A DNA stretch of 64,000 nt from Polytrichum commune (GCA_950295325.1 OX485807.1:8213001-8277000), one strand, 5' to 3'. Shown: positions 11,480-24,103, counted from the first letter of the stretch. The notes: generated from the letters alone by a model not told the origin. Numbers and translations are program-made.

Positions 11480-12181
11480 ATGTGACGCAACTTGCTCCCT
11501 CTCTTTCTTTCTTCAACGTGCATACCGAGTACCTTATACTTTTGGCACAAATCAATAAAAACGTTTAGTGGGTGTGCCATGTGTCACGTTATGGTTTGTT
11601 TCAACATTGGAAAAGTAGATGTGGCATGATGATAAAACTCAATTTCTTACAAGGTACTACAGATGCACCTTGATTGTGTTATTATCGCGTAGGGAGAACA
11701 TTTCACGTTCTCCACTTTCATGATGGAAAGGTGAGAAATCATAATCACCAGTAGGCCATTATCTATCAAAGTGGGGTTTTGATCAAATCAATTTGTAATC
11801 TTGTCTACCTTGAAGCCCACGTAATAGCAAGACCAAGCAACAAAGAGGTGGCACTCATGTGGCTCCTGTGTGGCTTGCTCCCTTACACATTTGTGTATTT
11901 TTAATTTTATTTTGGAACATATGAGGCACTTGATCACTTGGCTAGTTCTCTCAAGTAGAGAGACGATTTCATGGCTGGGAATCAAACCGTCAACCTCTCC
12001 ATTCGGTTTAGGTACCTCTCCATTATCATCAAATAGTTTAGGGTCATCTCCGACCATCTTCCCTACACATTTCAGATTTAAAGTTTCAATCCCTCACAAA
12101 TAAGTGGATTTCAATTGAATTTCTAGTACAACGGTATGAGCTCGCGACTATGATCAAGATGAAACTTCCCTCATTTATACC

Positions 12182-12183
<2 letters not shown>
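11480..12183. other. Intergenic sequence upstream of RAMP4
   Basis: AT-rich. A minus-strand frame of 89 codons at 11788-12057 contains a CLIC..KC cysteine cluster, but nothing lets me assign it to a family, and it has no supporting exon structure. Confidence 0.3.

Positions 12184-12218
<35 letters not shown>
12184..12218. repeat. (CT)n microsatellite
   Basis: A pure CT dinucleotide tract of about 35 bases. Confidence 0.95.
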
Positions 12219-12222
<4 letters not shown>

Positions 12223-12832
12223 ATTGTCAAACATTGGGCGATGATTGTGGTTCAATTGACCCTACACATGTGATTGATAATCCTTATTGGCGTTCAATTC
12301 ATATAAAAATAAAAAGATGCATACATCTCATCCACATGTCAATGATGCATTACCAACTGACAATATGAGTGGGGTGTTATTGACATGTCATCAATAGACA
12401 TGTCGCCATATCGATAATTGTCGTCATTTTATATGTTGTGTGTGTGTGTAGTCTCAACAATTAATTACAGTCTATGACAAAGTAGTGAGAAATAAGTTAG
12501 TATTGGACTCAGACTCCTAGGGTGGTAACTCTTTTATTACACACAAGGATTATTGATATTAGAACACATTTATGGTTTCTTTCAACATTTTGTAAAACAT
12601 GTTATATGGGATTTAAGAATTTTCAATCCGACTTTACTTTTGAATAAATAATTAGATAAAATTTTGAAATATTAGAATTCAAGGCCACACAACTTCTAGG
12701 GTGTGTGGGCCTCATGTGGTCATTCTTACTAATTGTAAACCTATCTTTGTATGGGGAAAAAGGAGAAAAGTCTATTAGTGTGTTGGCTTGAGTTCAAGTT
12801 ACCCAAATATTTGAATTACGTATGCACAAGTA

Positions 12833-13189
12833 TTGGGAATGGACTATATAAACTTTGAGGGTCAAGACTTCCAAGCAAAGTTAAGGGACAAAACCATTAT
12901 GATACCCTCTTCTCTGGATCCCTCCAATCATGGGGACCGAAGGTTTAGGTATAGTGTAGGCAAGGGAGAGGGTTATGTTATGGGGAAGTCGTCCTTCTTC
13001 CCCAATCTGGAAACGTCGCCTCGTATGTCAAACGGTTATGATATTCACAGTCTTTGTTGGCTATATCATGTTAGGGGTAGAGACTATGTGATCACTTTTG
13101 ACCCTAGTCATCAGTGCTTTAAGGATGAACGTGGTGGGTGGATGAGAAAATTACAATTGGATGATTTTCAAAAAAAATTATGCCCATAA
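12833..13189 (+). CDS. Hypothetical 118-aa open frame, doubtful gene
   Basis: I do not recognise the protein. It is the longest open frame in this interval and is fairly rich in charged and aromatic residues (HSLCWLYHVRGRDYVITFDP near residues 72-91, and a basic C terminus). It has no signal peptide, membrane segment or known motif. Upstream sequence at 12690-12760 resembles 38560-38630, so the frame may belong to a dispersed repeat rather than a gene. The DNA is AT-rich like the surrounding intergenic sequence, unlike the four supported genes. Confidence 0.22.
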   Translation: MGMDYINFEGQDFQAKLRDKTIMIPSSLDPSNHGDRRFRYSVGKGEGYVMGKSSFFPNLETSPRMSNGYDIHSLCWLYHVRGRDYVITFDPSHQCFKDERGGWMRKLQLDDFQKKLCP

Positions 13190-13788
13190 AGTTGTCCTTG
13201 AATGTTTGACTTGTAAATGAATGTCTTGTGGGAGTCATCGAGAGTGACGATGCAAACCTTCATCTCCATGTGAGTTAAGACACGGATTCCATGTGTATGA
13301 CACTCAATTAACTTTGGCTAACTAGAGTTTCATGTAAGAAACTAGATAGAGCTACCTATAATCGAAGTTAACTCCCACTTTTAAGATGAGGCGTGGGGAG
13401 AACTATGGACAAGGAGAGGTCAAAGTTTATATCATAAATTAATCCATTGGGCATAGTCTTATGTGCATAGCACCTAAAATCTTTCAACAAGAAAATGGTA
13501 GAACCGTGAGGCTCTGTCCTTTCTTGTGAAAGACTACAACTATAGTTGTCACTTTGCTTATTCCAGTCCATGGCTATTTACTATACCTCTAACCAAACCT
13601 TTCTTGGATTTTGTGCACCTTCTTCTCAAATATGGGTCAAGGATTGAAGCTACTCATTTTATCACCCGAAAGTTTTAAAATAAATAATCAAGAACTACTG
13701 AAATAACTATAGTTAACTAGATTTCTTTCAATGTATTTTAGGGAGCACTTATATATAAACTATAGTTAACATCCACATTAAATAAAGT
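13190..13788. other. Intergenic sequence
   Basis: No gene or clear element. The word TATAGTTAAC occurs repeatedly from about 13700 to 13770 just before the tandem duplication. Confidence 0.35.
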
Positions 13789-14023
13789 GGACCAAAAATA
13801 ACAAGAACAAGTAACGTCGTGTGAACACAAAGTGGTTAGGAAATTTGCTCTTGAAACGAAGAAGTTGATGCATAGTCTCTATCCTACAGACAGAGCCAAT
13901 AAACTGGACAAAAAATAGCAGGAACAAGTAATGTTCAAGTGTAAACGCAAAGTGGCTAGGAATTTGCTCTTGAAACATAGAAGTTGATGCATAGTCTCTG
14001 TCCTATAGACAGAGCCAATAAAA
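13789..14023 (+). repeat. Tandem duplication, two units of about 117 bp
   Basis: Unit 1 is 13789-13905 and unit 2 is 13906-14023. Both start GGAC(C/A)AAAAATA and end GACAGAGCCAATAAA, and share the TTTGCTCTTGAAAC and GAAGTTGATGCATAGTCTCT blocks. They differ by scattered substitutions, so the duplication is not recent. Confidence 0.85.
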
Positions 14024-14050
14024 GGGGAGAAAAGAAGGGAAAAAAGGAAA

Positions 14051-14240
14051 TCCTGAGCAACTACATAATGGCTCTTTCCAAAGAAAGAAGTTGCAATTGA
14101 AAAAAAAAAACTATGATAATTTATGATTGCAATGATTTGTCAAAAGTTCACAATAGACAACTTAAGTGCTCCCCTAAACAGGGCAAACCATAATTAAAGG
14201 AGAATTATGCTCGTGTGATACATGGATCCCATGGAATGAA
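14051..14240 (+). repeat. Dispersed repeat family I, copy 1
   Basis: Shares an ordered set of blocks with 38215-38395 and 57172-57365: GAGCAACT..CATGA-like start, TTTCCAAAGAAAGAAGTTG, CTATGATAA, a GTGCTCC block, and GAGAATTATGCTCGTGTGATAC near the end followed by TCC(C/A)ATG. No terminal inverted repeats were seen, so the class is unknown. Confidence 0.6.
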
Positions 14241-15330
14241 ACCAATAATTTATGTAATGGAAAAATAGTAAAGAAGAGAGAAGAAAGGAAACCCAAGGTT
14301 GGTATTTACAGTAACTTGTGTTAACTTGAGTTTGACTTAGTCCTGATCCAAAATTTTGGTATTGGGTGCTAACTTGAGTTTCAGTTAGATTCATATTTGC
14401 AAAGAAATCGAAAACATATTTGTATTTAAACTAAATTTTTGCTTGCATGAGTTAAGGTCAAAACTTTGTGAACTCAAAGTTTGCAAATATGTCCACAGAT
14501 GATTTGAACATTGTAGTATCCTCTTGATCTTTTGAAATATGATCTAAATCTAAACCCCACCCAACCCCCAAAAACATGAAATGTGCAATTTGGTCATGAC
14601 CTCCCAAAGGTGGTTTCAAATAGCGATAGTTGAACCTTCCTCATTGGTGGGGAGACTCTTACTTGCTACTATAGCTCTCTAGCAGTTTGGGCATCATTTT
14701 GCCTAATAATTAATTAAAGTGCGAAAGTAAGTTAGGTAGCCCATAGAATAATATTCTAAAATTGGGCAGATTTAAAAAGTAATTAAAAAGTTAGACATTC
14801 ATCCAAGTCGTTTCTATAATTTATGGATGGTTTCCTAATTTCATCTATGGTGGCTACATTTAACCTAAACATGCACATATATAAATAAATACATACATAC
14901 ATACATACATACATACATACAGTACAACAAAGTTCAAATTAATTTCCCTTTTATGCACTTACGTATACTCATACGTGTCATGAAGGTACACCCCCGGGTC
15001 CATATCAATTACACTAAATATCTTTATTAGTGTAGGTGGAAAATTAGTGTGAAAATAATTAATGTACTAATTTTCTAGTCAAGGTGGAATTAACATGGAT
15101 CCAAGACCCCTTACTCTTCCCCTAATTATGCTGGAAGACTTCCGACCAACACATTGAATATTAGATTTAGGGAAAAAAATTAGTGCAAAATAAAATAATT
15201 ACCCAAAATATTTTTTCTAGAAAAATAAATAGTGTGGTCCACGCTAATTTTGTACTAACAATTCAGTGGGGGTTAGAAATTACTGTGGCCCACAGTAATA
15301 GGGCTGGTTAGTGTAGTTCATTCACCCGCG
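14241..15330. other. AT-rich intergenic sequence with an (ATAC)n microsatellite
   Basis: An ATAC microsatellite occupies about 14890-14920. Around 15010-15310 the words TTAGTGT and ACACTAA alternate on both strands and TTACTGTGG faces CCACAGTAA near 15285, which suggests a decayed foldback element. No gene is seen. Confidence 0.4.
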
Positions 15331-15339
15331 TCAGAAACC

Positions 15340-15720
15340 AGGAATACGTCCACGAAATGAGTTTATCGTTCGTCAAAAAGACGGACGAAAGAGAGACCGC
15401 GCTGCTGTTCCTCCTGTACGTGTGTGTGCCAGGCTACGACGCACTCCATCCACGTCACCTCAGCCAGCCAGTGAGTGACACGGTGTCATCTTCCTCAAGG
15501 CAGCCAATCAGGTGCCCCGCCCGCGCCACGAAGTCGTCCGTGGGTGGGTCCCGGGAAGCCCGTGCCGACCGGAGGGACCCGTGATTCAGGCCCATGATGA
15601 GCCGTAGGCGCGTGGAACGGAGCGGGAAGCTCGGAAGTTGGGAAATGGGAAGCAGGAAGCTGGACGCGCTTCAGGACGCCGACACACTCTCCGGGACGAT
15701 TGTCTCGTCACCTTTGGGAT
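15340..15720. promoter_or_regulatory. GC-rich island with CCAAT and ACGTCA motifs, no gene attached
   Basis: This 380-bp stretch is far richer in G+C and CpG than the AT-rich DNA on both sides. It holds an ACGTCA word at 15452-15457 (bZIP-type), a CCAATCA box at 15503-15509, and several purine-rich blocks. A 75-codon plus-strand frame (15357-15584) has no known domain. It looks like a promoter or first exon, live or orphaned, but neither strand leads into a recognisable coding exon. Confidence 0.4.
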
Positions 15721-15749
15721 TCCATTAATTGCACCGGTATCATTTTCTT

Positions 15750-16245
15750 GACATCCTCGGATCTGTTGATGATAGGTAGCCAAATCCGTTACCCGTTCAT
15801 AACCGGCCAGGATGGTGTCCATAATCATTTGGCGTTTATAACCTACTTTGGGATGTTGTATGTTGTGGGATAACATCAATGTGCACAATGGTAAGATTAT
15901 GGAGGTTTATGTTGGACATGCACTGACGAGGAGTGGAAATTCGAAATGACAGTTGACATTCTTGAACAGAGTTTCAGTAAGTGTGTTTGTACTCTGTAAG
16001 TAGGTCATGTGCTCTCTCTCTCTCTCTCCAACTTCAGAATTGCACATTGAGTAGATTGGAGGTGTTTCTACAATGTTATTACTGATCTGTCTACGATCGG
16101 TGGCAAAGTCTGGGCACAAATATAAGTGCTCATACTCGCCCAGAGAATATCCATATTCTTTTGCAATTTGCAACCTATTTTGGGATGTTGATTGTTGTGA
16201 GATTACAATTTGCAAAAATGGTATTGAGGTATATGTAAGAATAGA
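15750..16245 (+). repeat. Diverged direct duplication flanking a (CT)n tract
   Basis: About 15765-15910 and about 16085-16245 share order and wording: TCTGT..A(C/T)GAT(A/C)GGT, then AACCTA(C/T)TTTGGGATGTTG, then TTGTG.GAT(A/T)AC, then AATGGTA, then GAGGT. The two are separated by about 330 bp with a CT tract at 16014-16028 between them. Confidence 0.5.
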
Positions 16246-17063
16246 TTGAAGGTGTTCAGGTTATGGGTTTACAGTAGGGTCGATGACTAAAGAAACTCCA
16301 AACTGAAGCAATCATACTGGTTGTGAATGAAGTTTCGGACCCAAGGAGTTTACACAAGGCCCGAAGTCCAACGCGTGAGAAAATGAAGTGGCGCTGTTGT
16401 GGCACCACTTTCCCGCTGAATCTCGTCATTCCTAAGTCTAGAAAATAGGCACTCCATCCAATTTGAGAGACCAAACTTCAAGCTTGGGTCCAATCTTGAG
16501 TCTAATCATTAAAAGTGGCAAGGTCCATTAAGGGGGTGTTCTGGACCCCAAGTTTCTCGGAGCCAGACCCGGATGGGATGTAAAAACCCACCCTTATTGA
16601 ATACATCCCAAATTGGTTTCAAGCATCCCACCTCGTCGAGCGAAAGAGCTGCATTCCGGGTCTTTCCCAAGACAGGATTGTGAGTAACCAAATGTGCACA
16701 GACCTTATCATCGGTGCATTGCAGGTGCCTTCTATTTTGCATCGCCGAACGGCCGAATTGAAGGGGCGAGGTTTACCGAGAAGAGGTGGTTTTACCAACG
16801 GAATCCCCCTGTTCGGAGCCATTGGCAGCAGATCAATTAGCAGTGCATTGTCCAGAAGATCAAGTTTCCCTTCTCAATCTCTCATGTAAGTTCAGTTCAC
16901 TTGATCTTAACCTCATGCTCAGCGGTGCTTGGATGCGTTCAATTAGCTGAATTCGTTAGCTATTGATAATGCTAGACAATGCTAGATAACATTTAGATGT
17001 ATCAGCTTCCGGAGGAAGCAAGCACACATGTATAGGGTAAAGTAAAAATCTGGTGAAATGGTG
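16246..17063. other. Intergenic sequence
   Basis: Moderately balanced composition around 16500-16870 with open frames on both strands (16509-16889), none of which shows a family motif. No gene is claimed. Confidence 0.3.
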
Positions 17064-17491
17064 CACTGATTATCCCAATTAGCGAGGGAGGGTTAATAGT
17101 GAGTGTGGGAAATTAGCAAAGGTGATACTAATTTTTTTTTACGCTATGAAGTTAGTGTCACCAAAAGATCTAGGAAGCATTGTTCGTCACAACATTAATT
17201 CATCAAAAATACTATTCATGACAACAATATCCATTGAAAGTACCGGGACTTGTCCATTGAAAGTATTGGCACTTGACATTATTCAATGACAAGCATGTGA
17301 TTCTGTATGAATCATCCTACAAACACCTTAGAGCACGCACTAATTTCCTTGAAATCTATAGTAAATGAGTATGTATTCATGAATTTAGTGTCACTCAAGA
17401 AAAAATTCAGCCCTTAGTAACTTTGAGATTTGGCTAAATAAGTGCATGCTATGGGAATTAGTACCACCCTCACTAATTGGGATAATCAATG
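17064..17491. mobile_element. MITE family N (TIR starting CACTGATTATCC)
   Basis: A 428-bp element bounded by CACTGATTATCCCAATTAGC at the left and the inverted CTAATTGGGATAATCAATG at the right. The TIRs continue inwards with GAGGG(A/T)GG. CACT-type ends recall the CACTA superfamily, but no 3-bp TSD could be confirmed. A second, partial end is at about 47868-47894 (AATTGGGATAATCAGTG). No coding capacity. Confidence 0.65.
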
Positions 17492-19099
17492 TAGTTTGGC
17501 AAACTTAGGATTCCTATAAAACCTTGGTGATTTACAAAATACTATCGTTTTACTAAACATACATACATACATACATACATACATACATAAATGTAGCCTA
17601 CAACATATGAATACATATCATAAAAACAAGGAAATCAACACTAAAGACATCAGGGATAATATTGTGGGTGCATGTTTGTATATGAACCCACATAATAAAT
17701 TAGAGAAATATCATAACCTCCAATGTTATAAAATGGGATTGAAATACAAAAGGCATCCACTTCAATATCCCCATTATTTTTAGTGTTGATTTCCTTGTTT
17801 ATAGTGTGATCCATAGTATTTACCATAAACATTGTTGTTTGAGTGGCCGATCACATGTACATTGATGTGTGCAATTAGGTTGCCTTCGCAAATGGGTTGC
17901 TTCTTTATCCAAGCAAGTTACGTTGGACAAAAATTAGATTACGAAAACATATGACTTTGTTTATTCATCCATATAGAAACCACAATAACTACATAATTTA
18001 TGTAAATTTATTTATTGTGGTAATAAGCATTCTAAATAGTATGGAATGTCGATATATTAGTGTGGGGCAACCTGATTGCACATATCGGTGCAGTTAACTT
18101 CTGAGGCCATGAACTGAAAAGGGATTTCTTAGATGTGGAATGCACTAGACCTGGTGCATTGCACTGCATAATGTATTGGTATTGGTCCATTCCTTGTGGT
18201 AGAATACATCAACACACCTCAATGAAGTTAAAGTGTGCATTATAAAGAGACAACAACTCACACCTTTGCTCATTGTAAACTATAACAAAAAAAACTCCAA
18301 ACACGTGGGATCAACCCCTAAGGTCCCATGCAAGAATTTAAAAACTTGGCAACATGGATGCCTAGCATGATTTCGCCCATTGCACTCCATTACTTTTGGG
18401 AATTACAATGTTTTGTCTAATTAGGCGTGGCTTACCATTCGGAGTTATGTGTTGTTGTAGCTTTTACCGACATTGTGGTTTCTTACCAACTAAGTTATAT
18501 CATATTTTTTTGGTGTGCATGCTAAACTACTTATTGTATTTGGATAAAAAAAATTATTATCTCATTAACAAGTTATAACCAACACGGAACTCTGAATGGT
18601 AACCCACACTAATTAGACAAAACGATGTAGCTCTTATGACACCATCTTGATGTACTTCCAGTCCCATTAAGCTTTTTGGACATTAGAATCAATTTCATTT
18701 CCTCGCAAACCCTACCCAATCCGCTTTGTGGGGACTGCAAGATGGCCTACCGCAAGAGAGTTAGGGCATAGAGAGATGGGTACCCAAATGGACAGGAAGA
18801 GTAGTCGCACTTAGCAAATCTCTTCTATGTTATACAGTATGTCAGAGGTGTTGAGAACAATACAAAAGGAAGATTGTGGCAAAAGGTCAGTAGTTTGGAG
18901 CTTGTGGTTTGCGGGCAGAGATGAAAGACGAATCTGCACACAAGAGCATCACAGGATCGAAGCTCAGAAAATGCTTCCCGGAGGATGTGAATCTGAGGTT
19001 TTATGTGTTTTGCATTAGTTTATACATGTGAATAATGCGATAATGCTTCAGAGATAGTTCAGGAATTCCTCCTGAGCAAAAAGAATCTGTTGTTGTGCA
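17492..19099. other. AT-rich intergenic sequence with a CATA microsatellite
   Basis: A CATA microsatellite lies at 17558-17589. The rest carries only short frames without known motifs. Confidence 0.35.
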
Positions 19100-19495
19100 C
19101 AATTTAGTGTCATGTACACTACTGGCGAATGGTCCAATCTAGATGCCTAGAGGCCCTAGTAGTGTCACGTTCGTTAATTGTCAACATGAGATTATTTGTA
19201 AGTGACTTTTTAAAGTGCGTAACTATTTACGGTATGATATTTAGCGTAGCACATTGGAGTGCTTGAGATGATAGTTCTACGTTCGAGTATACAAGAGGGA
19301 GATATTATTGAACATACTAAGTGGCGAGTGTCATGTGTTTATATTCAAGTATGCAAGAGGAGGATAGTATTGAGCATACTAATGCCAAGTGTCATGTTAT
19401 TTACAATTATAATCAACTTGTTGACCATTGTGTAGCCTAGACACATTCCTCATAGTAGTATTGAACATACTAATGCGAAGGTTTGAGTGAGCATA
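19100..19495 (-). mobile_element. Repeat family A, copy 3 (inverted)
   Basis: Starts ATTTAGTGTCATGTACACT and continues as the reverse complement of copies 1 and 2: the blocks GATGCCTAGAGGCC, TAGTGTCACGT, TATTTAGCGTAGCACATTGG and CAAGAGG..GATA..ATTGA(A/G)CATACTAA are all present. The far end is worn and placed only approximately. Confidence 0.6.
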
Positions 19496-20832
19496 CCAGA
19501 ACCCCAAAGTGTTGACATGGCCCTCCACACCCTTGAAGATGCTTTAGGCTTGGATCAAAACGTCAGTAGGTCAAGTGAAGTCTATTTGATGTGCCTATCT
19601 CAGAATAGGTTTGAGGATATATGGGCAGTCCAATCTCGACAATTGCCATAGTTTGACATTCGAAGCTTCTTTCTGTAGTTTGTTGCACTGGGTATCCATG
19701 GGTTTAAAATTGTCAAGAGACAAAGATTATTAACAGGTGACGTGGCCGGTGCCTCATGAAATGCTTCAGGACGAGATTTCTCAGAAGCTAAGTAGGGCAA
19801 GTTCATCACTGTCATGTAGTGGTTCAGCTTGTCATGATTTAAGGTATGTATTCGCTCTTCTTAATTGGAAACATGTATTTGAGTAGTATATTACAAGGTT
19901 CGTAATTTAGATTGGACACCAAAAGACACGTGTTACAATGAGATCGGACTATGGGCTCAAAATATGCACACGATATAGACACCATGTAGATAAGTTCAAC
20001 AATGACCACAATCGGGAGAGCCTTTGTGATCGTGTTAAGAGAAAGAGGATCTGCAATTTGTATTTCATAACTTTGCATTCCTACTACGACTTTTGAAACT
20101 TGAAATGACAAAGCCTTTGTGATATGCAATTGCTAACTGGATGGAATAAATCATGAGGTAATCCAGTGGACATAGATGTTTGTGGAGTTGGAATCCGCCC
20201 ACATTGAGTCCACATCCCTACGTTACTTGGAAGTTAGACCTATGCACAATCTCGAAGCATCCAAGAATATAAAAAGGGTCTGTGTGAATTTGACCAAAGA
20301 TGAACATGAGAAGAAGAAAAAACATTGCACTAAGATAATCAGGTGTTAAATGGTCACTTCAAGTTCTGCACCTGAGTCATCATAGGTTGTGACACACGCA
20401 ATAAGTGTAAGATGATTGTCATTTCCAAATCGTTTTCGTGGCCATTTCCTTCATGGTTTTTGGAGCTTATATGAATGTCAACAGTCAACATAATAGAGCA
20501 CTGCAAATTATGAAGAAAGTTGCTACGGCTTCGATTTCGGATTTGATAAGCATCTCATGCTAATTGCATGTTTCATATGAAAGGAAAAGTGGGCTAGTCA
20601 GAAGAAAAAAAAGTAACCATTTAAAGACCCCTTCACCTTAGAATTACACTCATTGATATAATGAGTCCACTTCATCATCAAAATGCCGGGTCCCGGACAA
20701 ACAAGTGAAAATATATGCTCTCTTGTCGAGGAGCATTGAACCAGCAAAATTGAATCCCTTGTCGAGGAGCGTAATAACAAAAGACTGTGTGTCTCCGACA
20801 GGGTCACCAGCAAAGGAGATGATGTCGGAGAC
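19496..20832. other. Intergenic sequence
   Basis: No gene or element ends were recognised. Short minus-strand frames at 19600-20129 have no known motif. Confidence 0.3.
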
Positions 20833-20913
20833 GTGCTCGGCAGGATTCGAACCTGCGCGGGCAAAGCCCACATGATTTCTAGTCATGCCCGATAACCACT
20901 CCGGCACGAGCAC
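20833..20913 (-). tRNA. trnS-AGA: tRNA-Ser(AGA), copy 1
   Basis: On the minus strand the 81-nt gene starts GTGCTCGTGCCGGAGTGG and ends TTCGAATCCTGCCGAGCAC. The seven-pair acceptor stem (GTGCTCG with CGAGCAC) is perfect, the anticodon loop CTAGAAA gives anticodon AGA, there is a long class II variable arm (TGGGCTTTGCCCGCG), and box B GGTTCGAATCC is intact. A CAA motif lies just upstream, as is usual for plant tRNA genes. The first T4 run downstream on the transcribed strand is some 50 nt away. The body matches plant cytosolic tRNA-Ser(AGA) as I recall it, except for the acceptor stem. Confidence 0.92.
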
Positions 20914-22198
20914 TTGATGTTTCAAGCCACAAAAATAATGCCATATATTTACTAGTTTTCCAGCAGATCCATAAGTTATTTTGCATTAAATGCTTGTTCC
21001 CGGCTAGGCATGGCGGATGGTGGAGTTGGGAAGAAAGTCCAACATGGAATGGACAGTTGATGTTTCAGTGAAACTTGGATAACTTATGTAATTGGGTGTT
21101 ATTCGGTTTGTATTGAGTCTAGAATGGTTGATTGATGGAGCTCGTAGTCCAATCTATTCTAAACACAAAACGTCTTGTTGGGTTTCATTCTTAGATAAAA
21201 CCTAACTGTACACCACTCAAATATAGGTGTCCGATTGAGATGATAAAACAAATAAGGCCAACGTGTCTTATGGTGGAGAGGACCACTTCAAATGTTTGGA
21301 ACAATTGTATTGTGAAATGTTGGAGTTTCGTGTATTGTTTTGTATAATCTTGCAAAACTAGATTAAAATTTGAAAATTTCTCCTTGATATGTGAACATTG
21401 TGTGAGGCCATAGCAATTGAGTTTCAAGTCACTTAAAATTGTGTGTGAGGTAGATGAGGCTAATGTGGACACCTCCAACTCTATGGAATCACCTAGCCAA
21501 TGGATTTGAGCATTAGAAGCTTGAGTAGGTTAATAGCAATTGCAAATCATGACCAAAGAATTTGAAATCGTTAAAATCGGAGTTGAGAAAGGTGTTGATA
21601 TAGACTCCGGAATCAAAGATTCTCTACTTCCCTATATGATGTTATAGGGGGGAACTATTTTATTGTTCGATGTTGTGAAACTAGACAACCTCATGAGCAA
21701 TTTCTACATGGGTTGTTTGCCAATGAAAACCAAGTTTGATGCCAATATTGGTTATGTCATCTCTCTAAAGTGGTCACATGTAAGATGAGATGTTGCCAAA
21801 CTGGCTTTTCATTATAGAATACCCACAATTCAAGTTGGTTGGCACCTTACAACCACATGTTGCCTCCTAATTTGCCCAAGTAGTTGCCTCCTAATTTCCC
21901 CACCTCACGCACAAGAATCCAGTTTGTCATAGCTCAATGACTAGCACTCCTAATTATGGAGGATGGTGGGTGTACTTCGACTTTTGCATCAAGGGAGTGG
22001 CTAAATTACCATGTATTACTCACCCACCAAATTAGAGTGATTGTATTGCCGATTAGGAGCCAAAAATATGTGTCATGTTAAGGAAGCTAACCGAATTAGC
22101 CTCATCTACCTTAGTTTGTATGAATCATCTTAATGAGTATTACGTTTGACTCTTCGGGATTGTGGGTGCAGTCTAATATCATATTTCATGAGATACGA
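20914..22198. other. Intergenic sequence with a family G fragment
   Basis: Positions about 21150-21255 resemble one arm of foldback family G (AACCTAACTGTACA, then CAAATATAGGTGTCCGATTGAGAT). No gene is seen. Confidence 0.35.
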
Positions 22199-22609
22199 GG
22201 GTCAGTTTACATGTAGGCCACTTGCCCACTAGATTCTAGATAATAGTTGGTTGGAGGTGTTCACATGTCGTTAAGCACAAGCCACCATCCAACGACATTT
22301 TGGTGGTCTGCTAGAATGTGGAGGGTTGTGGACATGGGGCCGCTAGACTTCCATGCACTCACTAAAAAATCTAAATCTACAAGTGCATGTCACCAAAGGA
22401 TTAAGAGACCGATTCTAGGAGGAGGAAGGTTTTAACATGGAGGAAGAGATTAGTAAGTGGGTCCATATTTGAGAAGATGGGAGCAGCTAGTTGACACATA
22501 CGAACCCTACCCCCCTCCCCCGCCCATCATACTCCCTCTACATTTGGGCGGATTTGTCCAGAGTCACACTAGAATATGGTGGGCAAGCAACCTACATGGA
22601 AACTCACCC
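22199..22609 (+). mobile_element. Tourist-like MITE family C, copy 1
   Basis: A 411-bp element with ends GGGTCAGTTTACATGTAGG and CCTACATGGAAACTCACCC. The right flank is TAA; the left flank has decayed to CGA. The interior is collinear with 35834-36566 and, inverted, with 52107-52488: TAAGCACAAGCCACCATCCAAC, AGAATGTGGAGGGTTGTGGACA, and TAGACTTCCATGCA blocks. GGG..CCC ends beside TAA point to the PIF/Harbinger superfamily. Non-coding. Confidence 0.75.
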
Positions 22610-24103
22610 TAAGCATTCCCTCCTCAGTAGATGATTAAATAGGTCCAAGTCCATACCATGATATAGAATCCCTTTGTGTGAACCCAATACCATCTGTAAA
22701 ATGAATATCCCATTAGTCTAGATATAGTTGGAAGGGGATGAGCTAGTGGTCTAACATGGATGATGTTTTGCTTATTTTTAATTTGTAAATAAAAATTACC
22801 ACATTACTTGGTCTAAAAAATTGACCATTCCCTCCGCTTCAATAATGGTGCAAAACCATTGGGTTCATATTACTCAAAAACGTATGCATGTGTCTTTCGG
22901 GTAGTCCTCTTGTTCTCCATCATTTATTAATCACATTTATAAATTAAAATTGTGTTGCATTAGCAAATCTATGATGAAATGTTCAAATAAAAAATCGGCC
23001 TTTCCGTGATTTAGCTATGGCTATAAAAAATGTATATGTGTTGTTTTTTTTAAACAAGTACCTCATAGAATTACCACTATTATGTATAATTTTAAAGAAT
23101 CATTTATTATGCATAGATTATGTCTATTGTGTCGACTGTTGAATATAGAGTAGTTGGTAAAATATAGTGGATGTATTCCAATCTCTATAAACATCTGTCT
23201 TAAAATGATATACGTTCTTCGATCCACACATGAACCGACACCATTCAAAAGTATATTAGGTGTCCAATTAGGATAGTGACCTAACTAGGCCCACTTAGAG
23301 AAGAGAAGAAACGTTGACCATGTGATCAGCGTGATTGGAATGCCCGTTCGACCCACCCTTGGAATTATACCCTCAGGGCATAATACCAGTGTTGCAAGAC
23401 TACTAACCCCTCTCGGGGTGGGCACTATAGTGACACACTATATTAGTTCCTAGCTAGCCACTAGTGCCTTGAGGATACCGGACATGGAATCCCCCCAAAG
23501 GGCTTTGAGGTACCCATACAACAAGGTCCAAGAACCCCCCACCATAGTAGGGTGGACTTACTTACATAGTATTAAGGCCCACTTACCTTAATACACAAAG
23601 TGAATTCACACGTGATGGACAACCGTAATGTACTAGATTAAGAATTTGGTGTATATCATTGTCACATGTTCTATCTTTTGAGCATGATTGCCAACCATAG
23701 ATGAAACATTATCTCAACCTAATGTGATAATATGTAGCCTCAATATGAATTTGAAGTTTATTCTTCTTTAGAACCATATTAACATTGAAGTGGTATGCAA
23801 CAACATGTATGGAATCAATATGCAACCAACACAAGTGCCTATACATCCATGTCTTATCGCTCTTATAATCTTAAATAGAGTACAACAAAATTTTGATATA
23901 GTTGCACGAAACACCTACACATTGTCCCTTATTACCGTGTGGTCAAAAACACGTTCATTCAAAAACATTGGCAAATAGTTTCATCAATAAGACAATTAGC
24001 ATTCCTTTAATTAATGTTGATTACAAGCACAACTATCAACCCTATGCTTTTTTAATTTATTAGGATCAACTACGAATTGATACAAATTTACGCACTTGTA
24101 GTA
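22610..24103. other. Intergenic sequence
   Basis: AT-rich, with a family G fragment at about 23205-23290 (GATCCACACATGAACCGACA, then ATTAGGTGTCCAATTAGGAT). A stretch at 23330-23540 is unusually rich in CCC/GGG words but shows no gene. Confidence 0.3.

Noticed and set aside
13789-14023. Tandem repeat considered as a CRISPR-like array
   Set aside because: It is a two-unit tandem duplication of about 117 bp with no short repeat-spacer structure, in a eukaryotic genome.
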